64,000 nt of DNA from Diplonema papillatum. Taxonomy: Eukaryota; Euglenozoa; Diplonemea; Diplonemida; Diplonemidae. This document shows positions 11,100 to 22,478 of this stretch, piece after piece; the stretch's first letter is position 1; every line of letters starts with the position of its first letter. The notes beneath the pieces are model-generated. The model had not been told where the DNA came from. It searched no databases and saw only the letters and a program-made list of their open reading frames with translations. A program made the translations under genes and the position numbers. The stretch is from the NCBI GenBank assembly GCA_030068145.1, contig JAPJBO010000461.1, positions 1 through 64,000 of the forward strand. The letters run 5' to 3'.

Positions 11100-12105
11100 C
11101 AACTTCTATCAAACTTCTATATTCAGGGGGGGGCGAAGGGTGTCACTTTTTAAGCTGATATCTAGAATCTGCGTATTTTGAAACAACCGACCAGAAGACT
11201 TACCCATACCGTATGGTATTTGGCCACCCCTAGCTAGGATGCCATGGCCCTTAGCACCAGGATGCTGGCCCGTAGCACCAGGATGTCATGGCCCTTAGCA
11301 CCAGGATGCTGGCCCTTAGCACCAGGATGCCATGGCCCTTAGCACCAGGATGCTGGCCCTTAGCACCAGGATGCCATGGCCCTTAGCACCAGGATGCTGG
11401 CCCTTAGCACCAGGATGCCATGGCCCTTAGCACCAGGATGCTGGCCCTTAGCACCAGGATGACGGCCCTTAGCACCAACCGATCCAGACAGGTTCGATAG
11501 ACATCCTGTCCTGAGCTGCTGCCGAGGGCCACGCGTGTATGCCACAAGACTTTTAAATGCGAAGGGCGCAGTTGCCAGAATTGTCACGGGAGCCTCGGAT
11601 GCACCCTCTGAAGGGTCTCGACACCGTGAAAACGAGGACAGTTATCTCCCAGATGGCACTTGGCGCTTCTGAGCAGTGCACGGCAGGAATCGACGCTGCC
11701 TGGAAATGCGGTGGCCACGTCAGCAATGCTGGTAGCCCGTCGTTTTGGCGCGGCTGCGTAGCAAAACGGACTGACCTGAGTTCCCGCGACGTGGTAGCGG
11801 ATGGCGCCGTCTGCGAAAAGTCTGCATGGACAGCCGGTCCTGCATTTCGTCCTTCATCATGGTGAGGGCCTGCGCAGAGAACTCTCTCAGCAGTCGCCCT
11901 GCTGTCGGTACTCTGTCTAAGTCACAGCATCGACGGCAACCCTGCTAAGGGCAGCCTTCATGCGAGTGCCAAACAATTGTGGGGCATCTCGATCATTGCT
12001 GCTGGGGAATTTACCTGCCCCTGCAAGAAAAAGTGCCAATCATCATAAGAATAAAAAGTGACACCCACTACTCCATGCAATATCAAACCTCTATATTCGC
12101 CGTTG
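11100..12105. repeat. Short dispersed motif pair around the minisatellite
   Basis: GGGTGTCACTTTTT occurs at about 11138 and inverted at about 12055, and ATCAAAC(T/C)TCTATATTC lies beside each. The same block, GTAGTGGGTGTCACTTTTT, recurs at about 2225 inside the neighbourhood of the SINE-like repeat. This could mark a decayed inverted-repeat element, but the two motifs are not arranged in one consistent orientation. Confidence 0.35.
11239..11480. repeat. Minisatellite, about 44 bp dimeric unit CCTTAGCACCAGGATG
   Basis: CCCTTAGCACCAGGATGCTGG (21 bp form) and its 23 bp form with CCATGG alternate, giving a higher-order period of about 44 bp repeated roughly five times. The last units are degenerate. 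Confidence 0.93.
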
Positions 12106-12401
12106 TACCATGAGTTAGTAGCATTCTAATCCAAAGCGAACTCTACCCATTTGTTCCAAAACATCAATAAGACACTGTGGAAAGTGAGAGTTTGGTGGTT
12201 GTTTGAACTCGTCTTGATCAAGGCCGTCCTCTGAGCCGCTAGCTGCATACCAAAGACCGCACCTTCACCACTTGAGTGCCAGCCTCGACGGCAATCATCA
12301 GGGTGCAACCCTCCGATTGCAGCCGGAGCCCGGAGCTCAAGGTGCACCCATGCCCAGGGATGCTGACTATTGAACGAGGAGAACAGAAGCATACGTGTAC
12401 T

Positions 12402-14066
12402 TCATTCGCGGCGAAGTGCTCGACGAATGAAAGATGGGTCGACATCCTTAGCCTTCTTCAGAAAGGGGTGTGAAAGCAGCTCTGTCGCAGCCGGACGATC
12501 TTTTGGCTCTTTCTGCAGCATGCATTCAACGAAGTCAATGCATGATCTCGACCATCTGTCAGGTTTGTTTGCATGTCTGTAACTGAAGACATGACACACC
12601 TATAAATATAAGATTCGGCGACCGAAGGAAACCTGGTAGTCTTGCATGCACCAAAACCTATCAGCCTTTCATGTGTCTTACCATCGCCCACAGTCGCATT
12701 TTCTGTGACCCACTACAATCTGTTGAACGGAGAGACGTTGTTGTGCATTGCTGGCGCTACCAATCGTCATGTTAGAAATGCATACTTACTCGCGGACTGC
12801 ACTCGGGGCGCTGGTTTCGAGACAACTAAATGCAGTGCTCGTATGGGTGCCAAAGCCATGTTTGGTGGTTCGCCATCACATAACTCAAGCCCCAGTATAC
12901 CAAGCGACCAGATGTCGGCCTTCAAATCATAGAACTTTCCTTTGATCACTTCCGGTGCCATCCAATATGGTGTCCCCACACACGTCTTTCGCTTTGCATT
13001 GTTGCCTTCGGATAGCATAACGCAAAACCCGAAATCTCCAAGTTTTACACGGCTGTCTGTAGAAATCAGCACGTTGTCGGATTTGATGTCACGGTGCATG
13101 CGGCCTGTTCTGTGCAAGTACGCAACCCCTTTCAACACTTCGCACATAATGAAAGCAATCTGACCCTCTGTGAACTTGAAGTTTCGCTCCAGCAATTGAG
13201 TCAGTTTCCCGCCATCCATTAGTTCCATTGCGATCCAGAGAATGTTCTCCTTTCGATGGGAAGCGAAGTAGTTGACAATGTTTGGGTGTTTGCAGCAGTA
13301 CAGCATAGAGATTTCGTTTTCGAGAGCTGGCAGTTCGCGTTCTTTGTTCTGGATGCAAATCTTTTTGAGAGCGACGCGCTGACCCTGCAGATTCACAGCA
13401 CGATAGACTTCTCCTTGAGATCCGCCATCCAGCTTCTTCATCCGTGTGTACATCTGCAGAGGGTCACCAGGAGTGAGTAGTTCTTCAAGCGGGTAGCGCT
13501 TGATTGGAATTTCACTCTTGGGCAGCGCAGAGAAGGACTTTGCCAAGTCGGCGGTTGCTGGTTGTTCACGATACATCGTCTTGTAGCAGCTGTAGATGTC
13601 CGAGAAGTTGCCCTGCACCTCATCGATCGTGAAGCCACTGGCTTCGAGAGCAACTTCAAAATCGGCAGGGAGTCCCTTGAAACCAAATCTGGTCGTGCCA
13701 GTTGTATCAAGCGTGACATGAACCTGTGTTGCAGTTGTTCATAGCACGAGCGAGTGTACAATATTTGTTCCAGCAGGACTCTTTAACTAAAACGTGAGCT
13801 TCGAGAAAATGCAGTAAAGATGTCATCTTTAATTAAATGCAGTGGTGCAAGTACATTAATACCTCACGTTCGAGCTGCAGCGGTTCACCGATTGTTTCTG
13901 GTTCGTCCAATTTCGCCTGAACGAGTTCGGTCAGATTCTCTGGTGTCAGGCCTTCATCGAATGCAACGACGACGCCTGGCTGCAACCCCTCAGGTTCTCC
14001 AATGGTGTATTCAGGTACAGCATTCGCTGCATCTGAATCTTTACTTTGAATCAGCCCCACTTTGCC
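12402..14066 (-). CDS. PAK/STE20-like serine/threonine kinase with CRIB motif (gene B)
   Basis: A paralogue of kinase gene A. I read exons 14066-13863 (5' end open), 13723-12786 and 12555-12402. The joins are GAG|GTATTA...ACAG|GTT (phase 0) and AA|GTATGC...ACAG|A (phase 2), at the same places as in gene A. CRIB is IGEPLQLERE|VHVTLD, where the first His is Arg. A second IGEP motif about 40 residues earlier looks like a degenerate half-repeat of the CRIB. The kinase core has VALKK, HRDIKSDN, DFGFC, GTPYWMAPE and DIWSLGI. Exon 3 reads CMLQKEPKDRPAATELLSHP and ends with TGA. As in gene A the glycine loop starts with Asp (DGGSQGEV). The activation loop keeps Thr (KRKTCVGTPYW) where gene A has Ser. 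The open frame runs up to 14177 with no ATG before a TAA, so a 5' exon is missing. Likely role: Rho-GTPase effector. Confidence 0.87.
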
Positions 14067-14179
14067 GACTTGATAGCGGGGCCCACCAAGGGAAAGAAGT
14101 GTTGCTGTGAGCTGAGGTTTTTGTGCGAATTCTTCTCTCTGTGTGTGAACCTGCCATTCTTTCGAAACTGTACGCAATG

Positions 14180-15090
14180 TTTTTGCTTAAAGACATGCAC
14201 ATGTGAGCTACTGGTGGACACGATGTTCATACAGCAAAGGAAGTTCACAAGTGGTAAAAGGGCGGGCTACGGAGACTCCTGAAGGCTTCGCTGCTGTTAC
14301 CGAGCGGAGCCCGTGTGTCTAAGTCGAGTTCTAAGTGCATGTGCCCCGGTAGCGCGCTGCTGCCGAGGCACACCACGCGGCAGGGGATGAAGTATCGCGA
14401 GAAGCACAGGATGGCGCAGTGCGGGATGTGCAAGACGATCGCGGAATGCTGGAGGAACTCACAACACAGATGCCTGCAGCACGATATGCCGATGTGCGGA
14501 GTCGGCGGCGAAGAGACGGAAGCGCGGGCCTTCGCCCCCGGGGACGCCCGAAGCGACACCGAAGTCGAGACGCAAGCTGCGACCATCGGCCCAAAGCGCC
14601 ACAAGGGAAGCGGCGGATGCCTGCGCCAACACCGCCATCGAGAACGCCGCAGAAGACGACGACACTAAGCGTGGTCAGAAGTGGGAAGGTCATCGGGAGA
14701 TGGCGGGCGCGAATACTTCTTGCCCAAACCAAAACCCAAGAGGGAATTGGAGAGTTTGATATAAGAATGGCAAATTCGTGGTACCGAAGGTTGCAACCGC
14801 AAACAGAAGAGTCAGATGATGGTTGAACCTGCGCACATGCAAGGACCCGCGGCACAGCATCAGTCCATTCCCCACGCGGGGGGGATGGGAACCCTCCCCC
14901 GGGATGACGAAGGCCGGGGAGAGCCGGGGGCAGTGAAGTAACGAAGCCCGCGAACGGTGGGTGGTGACCCCTCCGAACAGCCTCCCTGGCCCTGGCCCAC
15001 GCCTGATGCCGCAACCCCTTGACCCGGGCGGCGGCGCTTTGGCATGAGCCAGGAACCTCAAGGGGAGCAGCACGAGAGGCATCATCCACG
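14180..15090. other. No gene recognised; GC-rich open frames
   Basis: Long minus-strand frames (15089-14331, 15085-14690) are open in two registers at once in GC-rich sequence, which lowers their value as coding evidence. None has a domain I recognise. Confidence 0.3.
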
Positions 15091-15094
15091 TTTC

Positions 15095-15245
15095 AAAGGC
15101 CTACACACCAGCACACCTACCTGCACACCTCACCCACTTGCCCGCCCATCTACCCACCCGTCTACCCACCTGTTCATCCATCCACCGACCTACCCACCCC
15201 CATCCACCCATCTGTCCACTTACTGTACATCTGCCCACCCACCGG
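15095..15245 (+). repeat. Simple repeat, CYACCCACC-rich
   Basis: An imperfect 4-8 bp repeat built on CTACCCACC and CATCCATCC. The Pro/Thr/His-rich ORFs across it (15019-15405, 15044-15277) are artefacts of the repeat. Confidence 0.85.
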
Positions 15246-15344
15246 CAGCCCCACTTTTTCCACAAAAATCGGGCTGAGTATCGGGGAGTTTCGGGGAGTT
15301 TCGGGGAACTTACCAGGAGCCCGGACAGGTGGGGGCCGTCCAGA

Positions 15345-15378
15345 TTTCCAAATTCCGTCAGCTGACGGAATTTGGAAA
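15345..15378. repeat. Perfect 34 bp palindrome
   Basis: The sequence from TTTCCAAATTCCGTCAG (15345-15361) continues straight into its exact reverse complement, ending ...GGAATTTGGAAA at 15378. A triple 11 bp repeat of TCGGGGAGTTT lies just before it (about 15280-15305). Confidence 0.95.
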
Positions 15379-15504
15379 GGGAAGCTAATGCCCTGCTTTT
15401 GTTGATATTGTTAGTCATTCACTCTCCTTTTCCCCTACCGCTCTGATCCCTTCTCTTTCCACTTCTTCCTCTGCCGTTGCCCCCCACACAAGAAGCCGCG
15501 TTGT

Positions 15505-16180
15505 TTACTCGAGGTACCTCAAAACTAGCAACCACCGGGCCGCTAACGGGTCGTCGCACAGGACCTTCACGCGTTTCGCCACGTGCCAGATCGTGTCTCT
15601 TCGTTTCTTTGCAAAGTCCGCGAGCAGTCCCTTCAGGTTTGGCCGGTCGGTGGGGTATGCATGACGGATGTCGGACACTTCGTTGTGCGTCGCATCATCT
15701 GCGAGCAGGACGTGTTGCGCGTTGGCCAACGCCGCGCACCACTTGCAGGCGATCCGGGTGGCTCGCGGCATCACCGCTCGCCGGATAATCGCTTGCAAGA
15801 GGTCCACGGCGCCGGGCAGTGTTTCGAGGGAGCGGAGCGTGCTCCCCTTCATTGTCTCCGCCGACGCAAGTTCCCGTATGCTTCTCGTTGCCGTCTTTGT
15901 CCGGCTGCACTGCCACACGCGCTTCACGTACCGAATGGGGCTCTCCACCTGCGGGAAGTCCTCCGCGGCGTAACAGCATCCGGCTCTTACCCCCGTTCTT
16001 CCGATACAGGAGCTCAACGTCCAGAACCGGTAGTCTCTCCTGGAGGGCCCTTGTCGCCGCCTCATCCGTGCCGTTGATGTAGGTGATGTCGGAGTGCCAC
16101 TTACTCAACTTTGGATCACTTTGGACGTATGTTAGGGCCTCTTCGGTGAACTTGCGGTGACTCCCGGCACGTAGTTGCAC
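15505..16180 (-). pseudogene. Unrecognised ORF relic in two frames
   Basis: One frame (from about 16180) reads VQSDPKLSKWHSDITYINGT and later ERLPVLDVELLYRKNGG. Another (about 16000-15505) reads LLQAIIRRAVMPRATRIACK and HNEVSDIRHAYPTDRPNLK. Both have the composition of real protein, and the switch near 16000 suggests a frameshift or an unrecognised intron. I do not know the family. It may be part of a mobile element. Confidence 0.3.
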
Positions 16181-16209
16181 CTATATGGGCATGAGGGGGG
16201 GAGTAGAGA

Positions 16210-16228
16210 CCCCCCCCCCCCCCCCCCC
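16210..16228. repeat. C19 homopolymer tract
   Basis: An uninterrupted run of 19 C. Its length is likely to be unreliable in sequencing. Confidence 0.95.
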
Positions 16229-16568
16229 GCCGGACGGTACGGGGGCGTGATGATGCGTTTTGGCATGTTTCATCATTGCTGGGGGCTTGGCACCTCAGAA
16301 GCCCCCACAGGCACGCGCCGAACACCAGAAAGGTCCAAATACCACCCCCTGGCCCGACCTCAGGACCCCAAGGAAACACGTACAAGAGCACGAAGAATAC
16401 ATCCAAAACCACTAGAAATACACTAGAAATACACACAAAATCACTAAGATACAAGCGGGACCACTAGATATAGACGCTAAAATACAAGAAATACAAGCGA
16501 ACACACCAGTAAAACTACTATTCCCAGGTAAAATTACAAAAGAAATAGACAAGAACCCACCTTATGCC

Positions 16569-17635
16569 GTGCCCCAGTTGTCCCGAGCTGTGCGCCGCCT
16601 GTGTTCCGGCAGAATATTTTTTTTTGCAAGGCTGGCACAACGAAAGCGAGATTACTACAAGCTCACAGGGGATGAGTACAAGGCGTTGCGGAAGGCGAAT
16701 GGGCTGGGACAGTTTTCCCGTCGGACGTGGGGGGATATGGTTGCAAAAAGTGGCGCGCGGGTTGGCAAGGGGACTGTGCGTGTGGAGGGTGCAGTGGAAA
16801 ACACGTGGTGTCTGAGTTGCTCCCATACGCAAGCACCACGTGCTGAGAAGCCCAGCACTCCTGCGAAGCGCATTTCTGGAACAAAGAACAGTCGGGAACC
16901 CGGAAGTACACCTGCAGACCGTAAGAAGATGAAGACTCCGAGGAGAAGTCGTCCGCAAAACCTGTAAGAAAGCTCCAATATGACTCCGACGAAGAGGTGA
17001 GCCCACACTGTCGATGAGTGGATAAAGAAGCACGACACGGCACGAAAGACCAATGAACGACTGCTGCAGAAAATTAGCCTTCTGACACGGGAAAATGAGG
17101 AGCTCTTGAAGAAGGTACACGCACCGGTAACGAAGGGTAAAAATTCGACAGGAGATCGTTGGATGTTGCATGTCAAGGTCCTGTCCTATGTATCAGGAGC
17201 GCAGGCACGGGGCTTGAAACGGTGAGGTGGCTTCTGGGCATTACTTTGCCGCTGCTCACAGGAGACATGCCGGAACCGCCAGCGACATCGACTATCTCAA
17301 ACTGGGATTGGATCTCGAGGCCACTCTTTTTCGTGGGTGCGTGTGAGGCAGCCCAGGAACATGTCAGCTTACTCGCTCAACCTCCAACACTCGTCGAAAG
17401 AAGGTCGGGTGCTTAAGGTTGTCGGACACATTGCAGTCGGTTATGATGGGTTCGCAGGTACCAAAGCAGTTCAACTGGACGAGTTCCGTGACGCCTGTAC
17501 CGAGTGCAAGATGCCGACTACATACTGGGTTAACATCGTTGACCATGCAACCGCCAGTGTCCAAAAAGCCTTTTCCAGCGGGCAGTCCTGGCATGCACCA
17601 TGTAGCAAAACACTGGCTCGCTTCTGCTACTAACT
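16569..17635 (+). pseudogene. Broken plus-strand ORF, possibly transposon-derived
   Basis: Successive plus-strand frames read like one damaged protein. 16569-16967 ends in a basic Lys/Arg/Pro/Ser stretch. 17010-17220 is a coiled-coil-like segment (DEWIKKHDTARKTNERLLQK, then ENEELLKKVHAPVTKG). 17337-17633 holds DEFRDACTECKMPTTYWVNI followed by VDHATASVQKAFSSG. Stops and shifts separate them. The order basic region, coiled coil, then a conserved-looking C-terminal block would suit a DNA-transposon protein, but I cannot assign a family. Confidence 0.3.
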
Positions 17636-17639
17636 CCCG

Positions 17640-18890
17640 CACCTTCGCTTTTCGTCTCGCGGTCCTTCATCTTCTTCAGCTCCGCTAGCTTGGCCTTGAC
17701 CTCGTCGTTTCCTTTCTTCGGGCGCACCATTTCCTTTTGCATCGCCTCGCCTCTGTCCGCTCCTTCAGCTGACTCTACCTCTGTTCCATTCGCTGCGGCC
17801 GTTTCATCCGTTGTCCTGTGTTCCTTTCCTCCCCCTGCCCGCCAGGCATATACACCGTCGAGCGGAGCTCGTGCGATGAGTCTGAAGGCAGACGTGGTTT
17901 GCTGTGCTTTTTGGATAGCAGTTCAAAAGGAGCGCCGAGAGTGCTGCAACGTTGTTGTGGCAGTAACAGAACAGAAAGGACTGGAGAAACCTGCAAGTGG
18001 GAAACGGTACAAAGAGGAGGATACCGGTCGATCACGTGGGAAAGGGCGCGATAGCGCGAACGCTTGATACGGTCGAACACTGTCAGCACGTTTAATTGCC
18101 GGCTTGAGCTCGCTGTCTGCACTGTGGTTCGGTTCTTTAAGCGACAAACACATTAGGCGGACCATCGTCAGTGTGGAATCTGAGTGTCCGCGTACAGGAC
18201 AGCGGTGTGAGTCTGGATGATGAGGGAAGGACCTCGATTAAATGCCATCTTTCACTGGAATAGAGGAAAGTCTAGTCAGCAGCAAGTTGAGGCACGCGCA
18301 TGCAACAAACTCCCCTTTATGAGAAGAAGTCCGTGCTTTTTTTTTTGCACACAGCTATGTGACCCTGTTCTGGATTCACTCCGAGCTGAGGAGGTTTCAA
18401 GATATTCGGCTTTTTCACAAATGACAGACGGCAGCCGTGACCATCGGGTCTGAGATGCTCGAGACAAAATAAACCTATGGTGCTGCCAGCTACATTCGGT
18501 AGCCCATCAACACGAGAACTAATCTACTGTAATTGGAATGATATTGAACTGGACTGAAGCTGCCACGTGCGCAAGCACGGCTGGGCAACACGCACAGTGC
18601 GCTGCTCAGGGCATGTGCCAGTAGTCCCGAGGGACGATGAAATCCCTTAAGCTGGAACGGGTTAATGACAGACCGGGTAAACCCTGGGACACCTGGGTAA
18701 GTAGGACCAGCTAGCAGCACATCCTACAGCACGTGCCGCTGTCATAGGATGCAGGACCACCACTCGTACGATGGCACATCTTACCTTGGGGTATCTAGGA
18801 GTCGAGCTGAGTACTTTTTGTATTGAGCAGGTTTTACGCCAGGTCGATATTCTGCATTGTACGCAAACCAAAAAAAAAAAAAGAACCTCC
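17640..18890. other. No gene recognised
   Basis: Open frames of 60-125 codons overlap on both strands. One minus-strand piece (17742-17640) is Lys-rich, with DEVKAKLAELKKMKDRETKS, and might be an exon scrap. Nothing else is supported. Confidence 0.3.
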
Positions 18891-18894
18891 GACC

Positions 18895-18948
18895 CGGGTA
18901 AAACCTGGGACACCGGCCCATTCATGGGAGTGTCCCAGGTTTTACCCG
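18895..18948. repeat. Long hairpin, 19 bp perfect arms, 16 bp loop
   Basis: CGGGTAAAACCTGGGACAC (18895-18913) is matched by its exact reverse complement at 18930-18948. A related piece, CCGGGTAAACCCTGGGACAC, occurs near 18673-18692, so the motif is repeated locally. It resembles a strong RNA hairpin or a short inverted-repeat remnant. Confidence 0.85.
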
Positions 18949-18949
18949 A

Positions 18950-20106
18950 TTCAGCATTCATCCAATTACGGCATGTACCGAGGCCTGTCGCTAAAAGCTG
19001 GCCGACAACGTTTTTTGGTAGCTAGATTCGAATGCCGAGAATCTTTGCCGATAAGACTGCATCCTTACTTCAGACGGTGCTAACGATGCAGTTCTGGGTG
19101 GCTGGTTCTCAGGCTGTTTGCTTACGATTGTACGCACTGCAAGCATTGAACGCAACCACTGAACACGCACTGTGAGCAAAGAAATGCAATGGCTTGGGTG
19201 TTGCAACCCAATATAAAACGCACGCAATCAATAGGAGCGGGGACTTTAAGTGCGTATGGGTATCACACTAAGGGCGGTGGAGTCTGAAACATAATGTTGA
19301 GGCAGGCAGCAAACAAATGGGCCTGAATCACCTTGTGTAGGTGCCTTGCAGCCGAAGGAGCCGAGAGGTTTCGAGGGGACGACGCATTATACCAGGTAAG
19401 TGAAGTGGAGAATGTAGTAGGAAAATTCGTGTGAATTCCTTCGGTGTCCCTTCATGCATGTGCACAAACACCACTTGAATATTCTGTCGCGCATGGAAAC
19501 CGACACAGGCGCATCACTCAAGCTCGACACACGAGTTAACAGTTCGGTCCTCAATAATACTTGTGACTGAAGTGAGTCACGTGGTTCGAGGCGACGACAG
19601 GAATCAAACAGGACATTGCTGCCATACCCGCTAACAGAGCATTTTCAGTAATTTGGTATGCCTTCCTGCCATGTTGCTACAGTTAAAGGCGGCACAGAGA
19701 AAGGGCAACCCCCTCTGCTATTTTTACTCTGTCAACGGGGTCTGCGTGGATGACCTGGCCAGACTTGTTGACAAACAGCAGCTCTTCGGTCGGTCGCAAG
19801 TGTGTTAGGAACATTTTCCTTTATTAAAAAAAGGGAAGAACTGATGATTTCCACGCACATTCTACTGGGCAGGTACGCTATTTTCAGTCTATCACTCAAC
19901 ACGCACCTGACCGCAGTGGTTCTACAGGTCGCTCGGTCGACACAGGCACCACAACGAGTCATGTCATTTGTAGCGGATGTAACCAACCAAAGCGCAAGAT
20001 AGTATCAAGCAACAAACGAGCTTCCAACAGCAGGTCCGGCCAGACAGCAGCTAGACTGAGAGGACACGAGCCTGACATAAGTCTTAGAGTAACGCTTTTT
20101 AGAGTT
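18950..20106. other. No gene recognised
   Basis: There is no ORF longer than about 85 codons with any recognisable feature, and no repeat structure that I could see. Confidence 0.35.
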
Positions 20107-20182
20107 TAGGGTGCTCTGACTTTTCTTTTTGTTTCTGGTCCCCGCCCCCCCAAAAAGTCTGTACGCACGCTGCAGCACGCAC

Positions 20183-20432
20183 GTAGTAGTAGTAGTAGTA
20201 GTATGTGTCGTCTGCCGAAGCAGCCGGAGACAGCAGGCGCAGGGGGCAGGTCTTGCTTTACAATTCTCTTCTTCAAGGAGACCCGCCCCCGGCAATCCCG
20301 ACTGTCCAATCTCTGTCGCGAAAGGTTTGTGCCCTATAGTGATGAGGTGGTTGACCAGGCCCTCACGAAACCTTATACACAACACGGCTACAACACGAGG
20401 ATGCAGCCCTGCTTAGGTGTGCACTCAGCCAT
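20183..20432 (-). mobile_element. Short retroposon with (TAC)7 tail, copy 1
   Basis: Read on the minus strand it starts GGCTGAGTGCACACCTAAGC and ends in about seven TAC units. It is close to identical to 41184-41410, which has the same order and a TAC tail of well over a hundred units. A third, partial copy is at about 52648-52765. A shared body with a 3' microsatellite of variable length is what SINEs and LINE 3' ends look like. I could not place a pol III B box. Confidence 0.75.
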
Positions 20433-20846
20433 CACAGGCCCCAGATCTCGCTACTTGACCTGACACTGCTGCCACCCAGAAGGCCGCAGAAGTTACCTTC
20501 GCAATGAAGGCACGCGCGGCTGAGTGTATGTAGGCGATCCATACAACAGCTGCATCAGACGCAGCTTGATCCGAGAGCTCGCTAGGGGAGGCGACGCTGC
20601 TCACCTGCCTGCTCACAACTGACTGCTGCCCCAAAAAAACTAGGGCATATAAAGGCGTTTTCTCTGAGCCTCTGCAGCCATAGCATTGTCTCCCTCGCCC
20701 ACTGTACTCGTAGCAGCCTCCTCAGGAAATGTCAATGTGCAATGTAATGTGTTTCCTCGATGAGTTGAGACAAGGCACCCTGGTGAAGCTTGGCTTGGGA
20801 TACACTTGCCCGGAAGATTCCGCGAGATCTGTTACACATTGGGCAC

Positions 20847-21227
20847 TTAATAGGCTGGTGCAGATTCTGTACCTTGATGAAGGCCGATTGGTGCGTTTCG
20901 GTGCAGCGGGCGACGGTCTGAAGGTGTCCTCGTGACCGATGTCAGCTTTGTCAAACACCTCCTCAAATCTTCAAGTGTTGGGCACTCGAGGAGGTCGGCT
21001 TGAAGGTGTGGGGATGAATTTGCTCCACCGTGGGCCTTCCAGAGTTCCATGACCGCTTCTTCCTTGCTCACCATAGGACTGCTGATACCAAACTTCCCCT
21101 GGACGTAAGCAAGAAGGGATGCCTGCTCGGTTGTGGCTATACAGCGTTCACGGCGTTCTCTGTAGCTGTGGCCTGGTGCTGTTCTGAACACACTGAGAGT
21201 GCGTGCTTTAGAACCCTTCCACAGCAC
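20847..21227 (-). CDS. Hypothetical ORF inside the TIR element
   Basis: A 126-residue frame including KFGISSPMVSKEEAVMELWK and ECPTLEDLRRCLTKL, helix-rich in look. It has no recognised family and no transposase catalytic motif. It may be a remnant of the element's own gene. Confidence 0.25.
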   Translation of the reverse strand: MLWKGSKARTLSVFRTAPGHSYRERRERCIATTEQASLLAYVQGKFGISSPMVSKEEAVMELWKAHGGANSSPHLQADLLECPTLEDLRRCLTKLTSVTRTPSDRRPLHRNAPIGLHQGTESAPAY

Positions 21228-21269
21228 GCGGGACCAGAAACAAAAAAAAAAGTCAGAGCACCCTAAGTT

Positions 21270-22478
21270 TTTTGTGGGCGGCTGGCGTCATGTCCACACA
21301 TCCCTTGTCCGCTAGTCCAATTACGGTGTGGTAATAAGGCAGTCTGACCCCGGTGGCCGTCTGAGATGAGTCGGCGGCTGGTCGATTGCGACATCGCTAC
21401 GGTAAGCCACGTGCACGGTGTGGTATTATTTATAATGACTCTTCACCACTGCAACGAGGTGCACGTTTGCTTTCGAGTCCCACACAGGCATAGGTGACAA
21501 GATTTTGGCCTCCGAGAGCGGCCAGATGCTCTCTCATCTGCGCCGGACTTGTCTGCATGAAAACTGATGGAAAAGAGCTGCACAAATGAGTGTTGGTTGC
21601 AAGGATTCTCTAAAAACAGGCGGCTTAAAGGCAACTGGTCAGCAATGAAGAAAGTTGTTTGAGCTGGATAAAAATGAGAAACCGAGACGAAGTGGTAATT
21701 GAGGGTGCGGTCGGAAATCGATTGAGATACTACGGGGAACGGCAGCCGGTGGGCTGCTTCCCCGACCCCTCTTGACCCATTTCTGAGTCGCTACAGGCTC
21801 ATTTTACCACCCCTGGCATTTCATAATATGTTGAAAATCGCCGGCCATTTGAGTCCCACCTACCCAGTCAGTACCCAAAACCCACAGAGAAGATGCGAAC
21901 CCGGGCTTGACAAAAACTCAAGCCCTCGTTTTTCTGGGTAAGCGGGTGCACCTACACATGTGTATGGTTTGCACTGGGACCACAAAACAAGAACGTGGAA
22001 CGAAGAAGGAGCAGCCCGTTGCTGCACACTACTTTCTGCCTGTCATCATACACGACGCGCATGCCGAAGACGACACAGCTGTTCGGTGTCTGCTGACAGC
22101 TACTCCCCGCGTCCAATGTGTGACATTAAGTCAAATGGGGAAGAAGTGCGTTTTAGGCAAAAATATTCTGGCAAAATACGATGCTGTGCATGTGGAATGC
22201 GACCTATGCAACCAACAAGTACCGCACTTGTTGGTTAAAACCCAGACTGAGTGCTCTGGGAGAAGGCTTCCCGTAGGTATTTGGGCCCTTCAGTTCTGTC
22301 TTAAGACTCACTGGTGTCATACGCCACCGATTCAGTTCTACTGCTGTCTCGACTGGAACTGGCGACCACCGCGGGGACAGCCTATTTCAATCGGGGATGG
22401 GGAAAGCAACAGGAGAACAGATTTGCACGGAATGGATCCAGCAAACCCGGCTTTGGTTCGCAAGTTGAGCACGGGACG
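21270..22478. other. Intergenic, no gene supported
   Basis: A plus-strand frame at 21907-22737 is open for 276 codons, but its first codon is TTG and its last third is antisense to the IQ-protein gene, so I do not accept it. This region would hold the 3' UTR of that gene. Confidence 0.35.

Larger units (their letters stand above)
20107..21265. mobile_element. 1.16 kb element with 34-36 bp inverted repeats and TA flanks
   Basis: 20107-20142 (TAGGGTGCTCTGACTTTT...) and the reverse complement of 21230-21265 agree at 35 of 36 positions. If the outer TA is the target duplication, the inverted repeats are 34 bp and begin GGGTGCTCTGAC. A TA duplication is what Tc1/mariner-type elements leave. The interior has a reverse-oriented copy of the (TAC)-tailed retroposon (20183-20432) and an open frame at 21227-20847, but no transposase motifs, so it is a non-autonomous element. 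Confidence 0.8.

Noticed and set aside
11239..11480. CRISPR-like array
   Set aside because: The units are direct tandem repeats without unique spacers, in a eukaryotic context.
15019..15405. Pro/Thr/His-rich ORFs near 15.0-15.4 kb
   Set aside because: They translate a simple CTACCCACC-type repeat.
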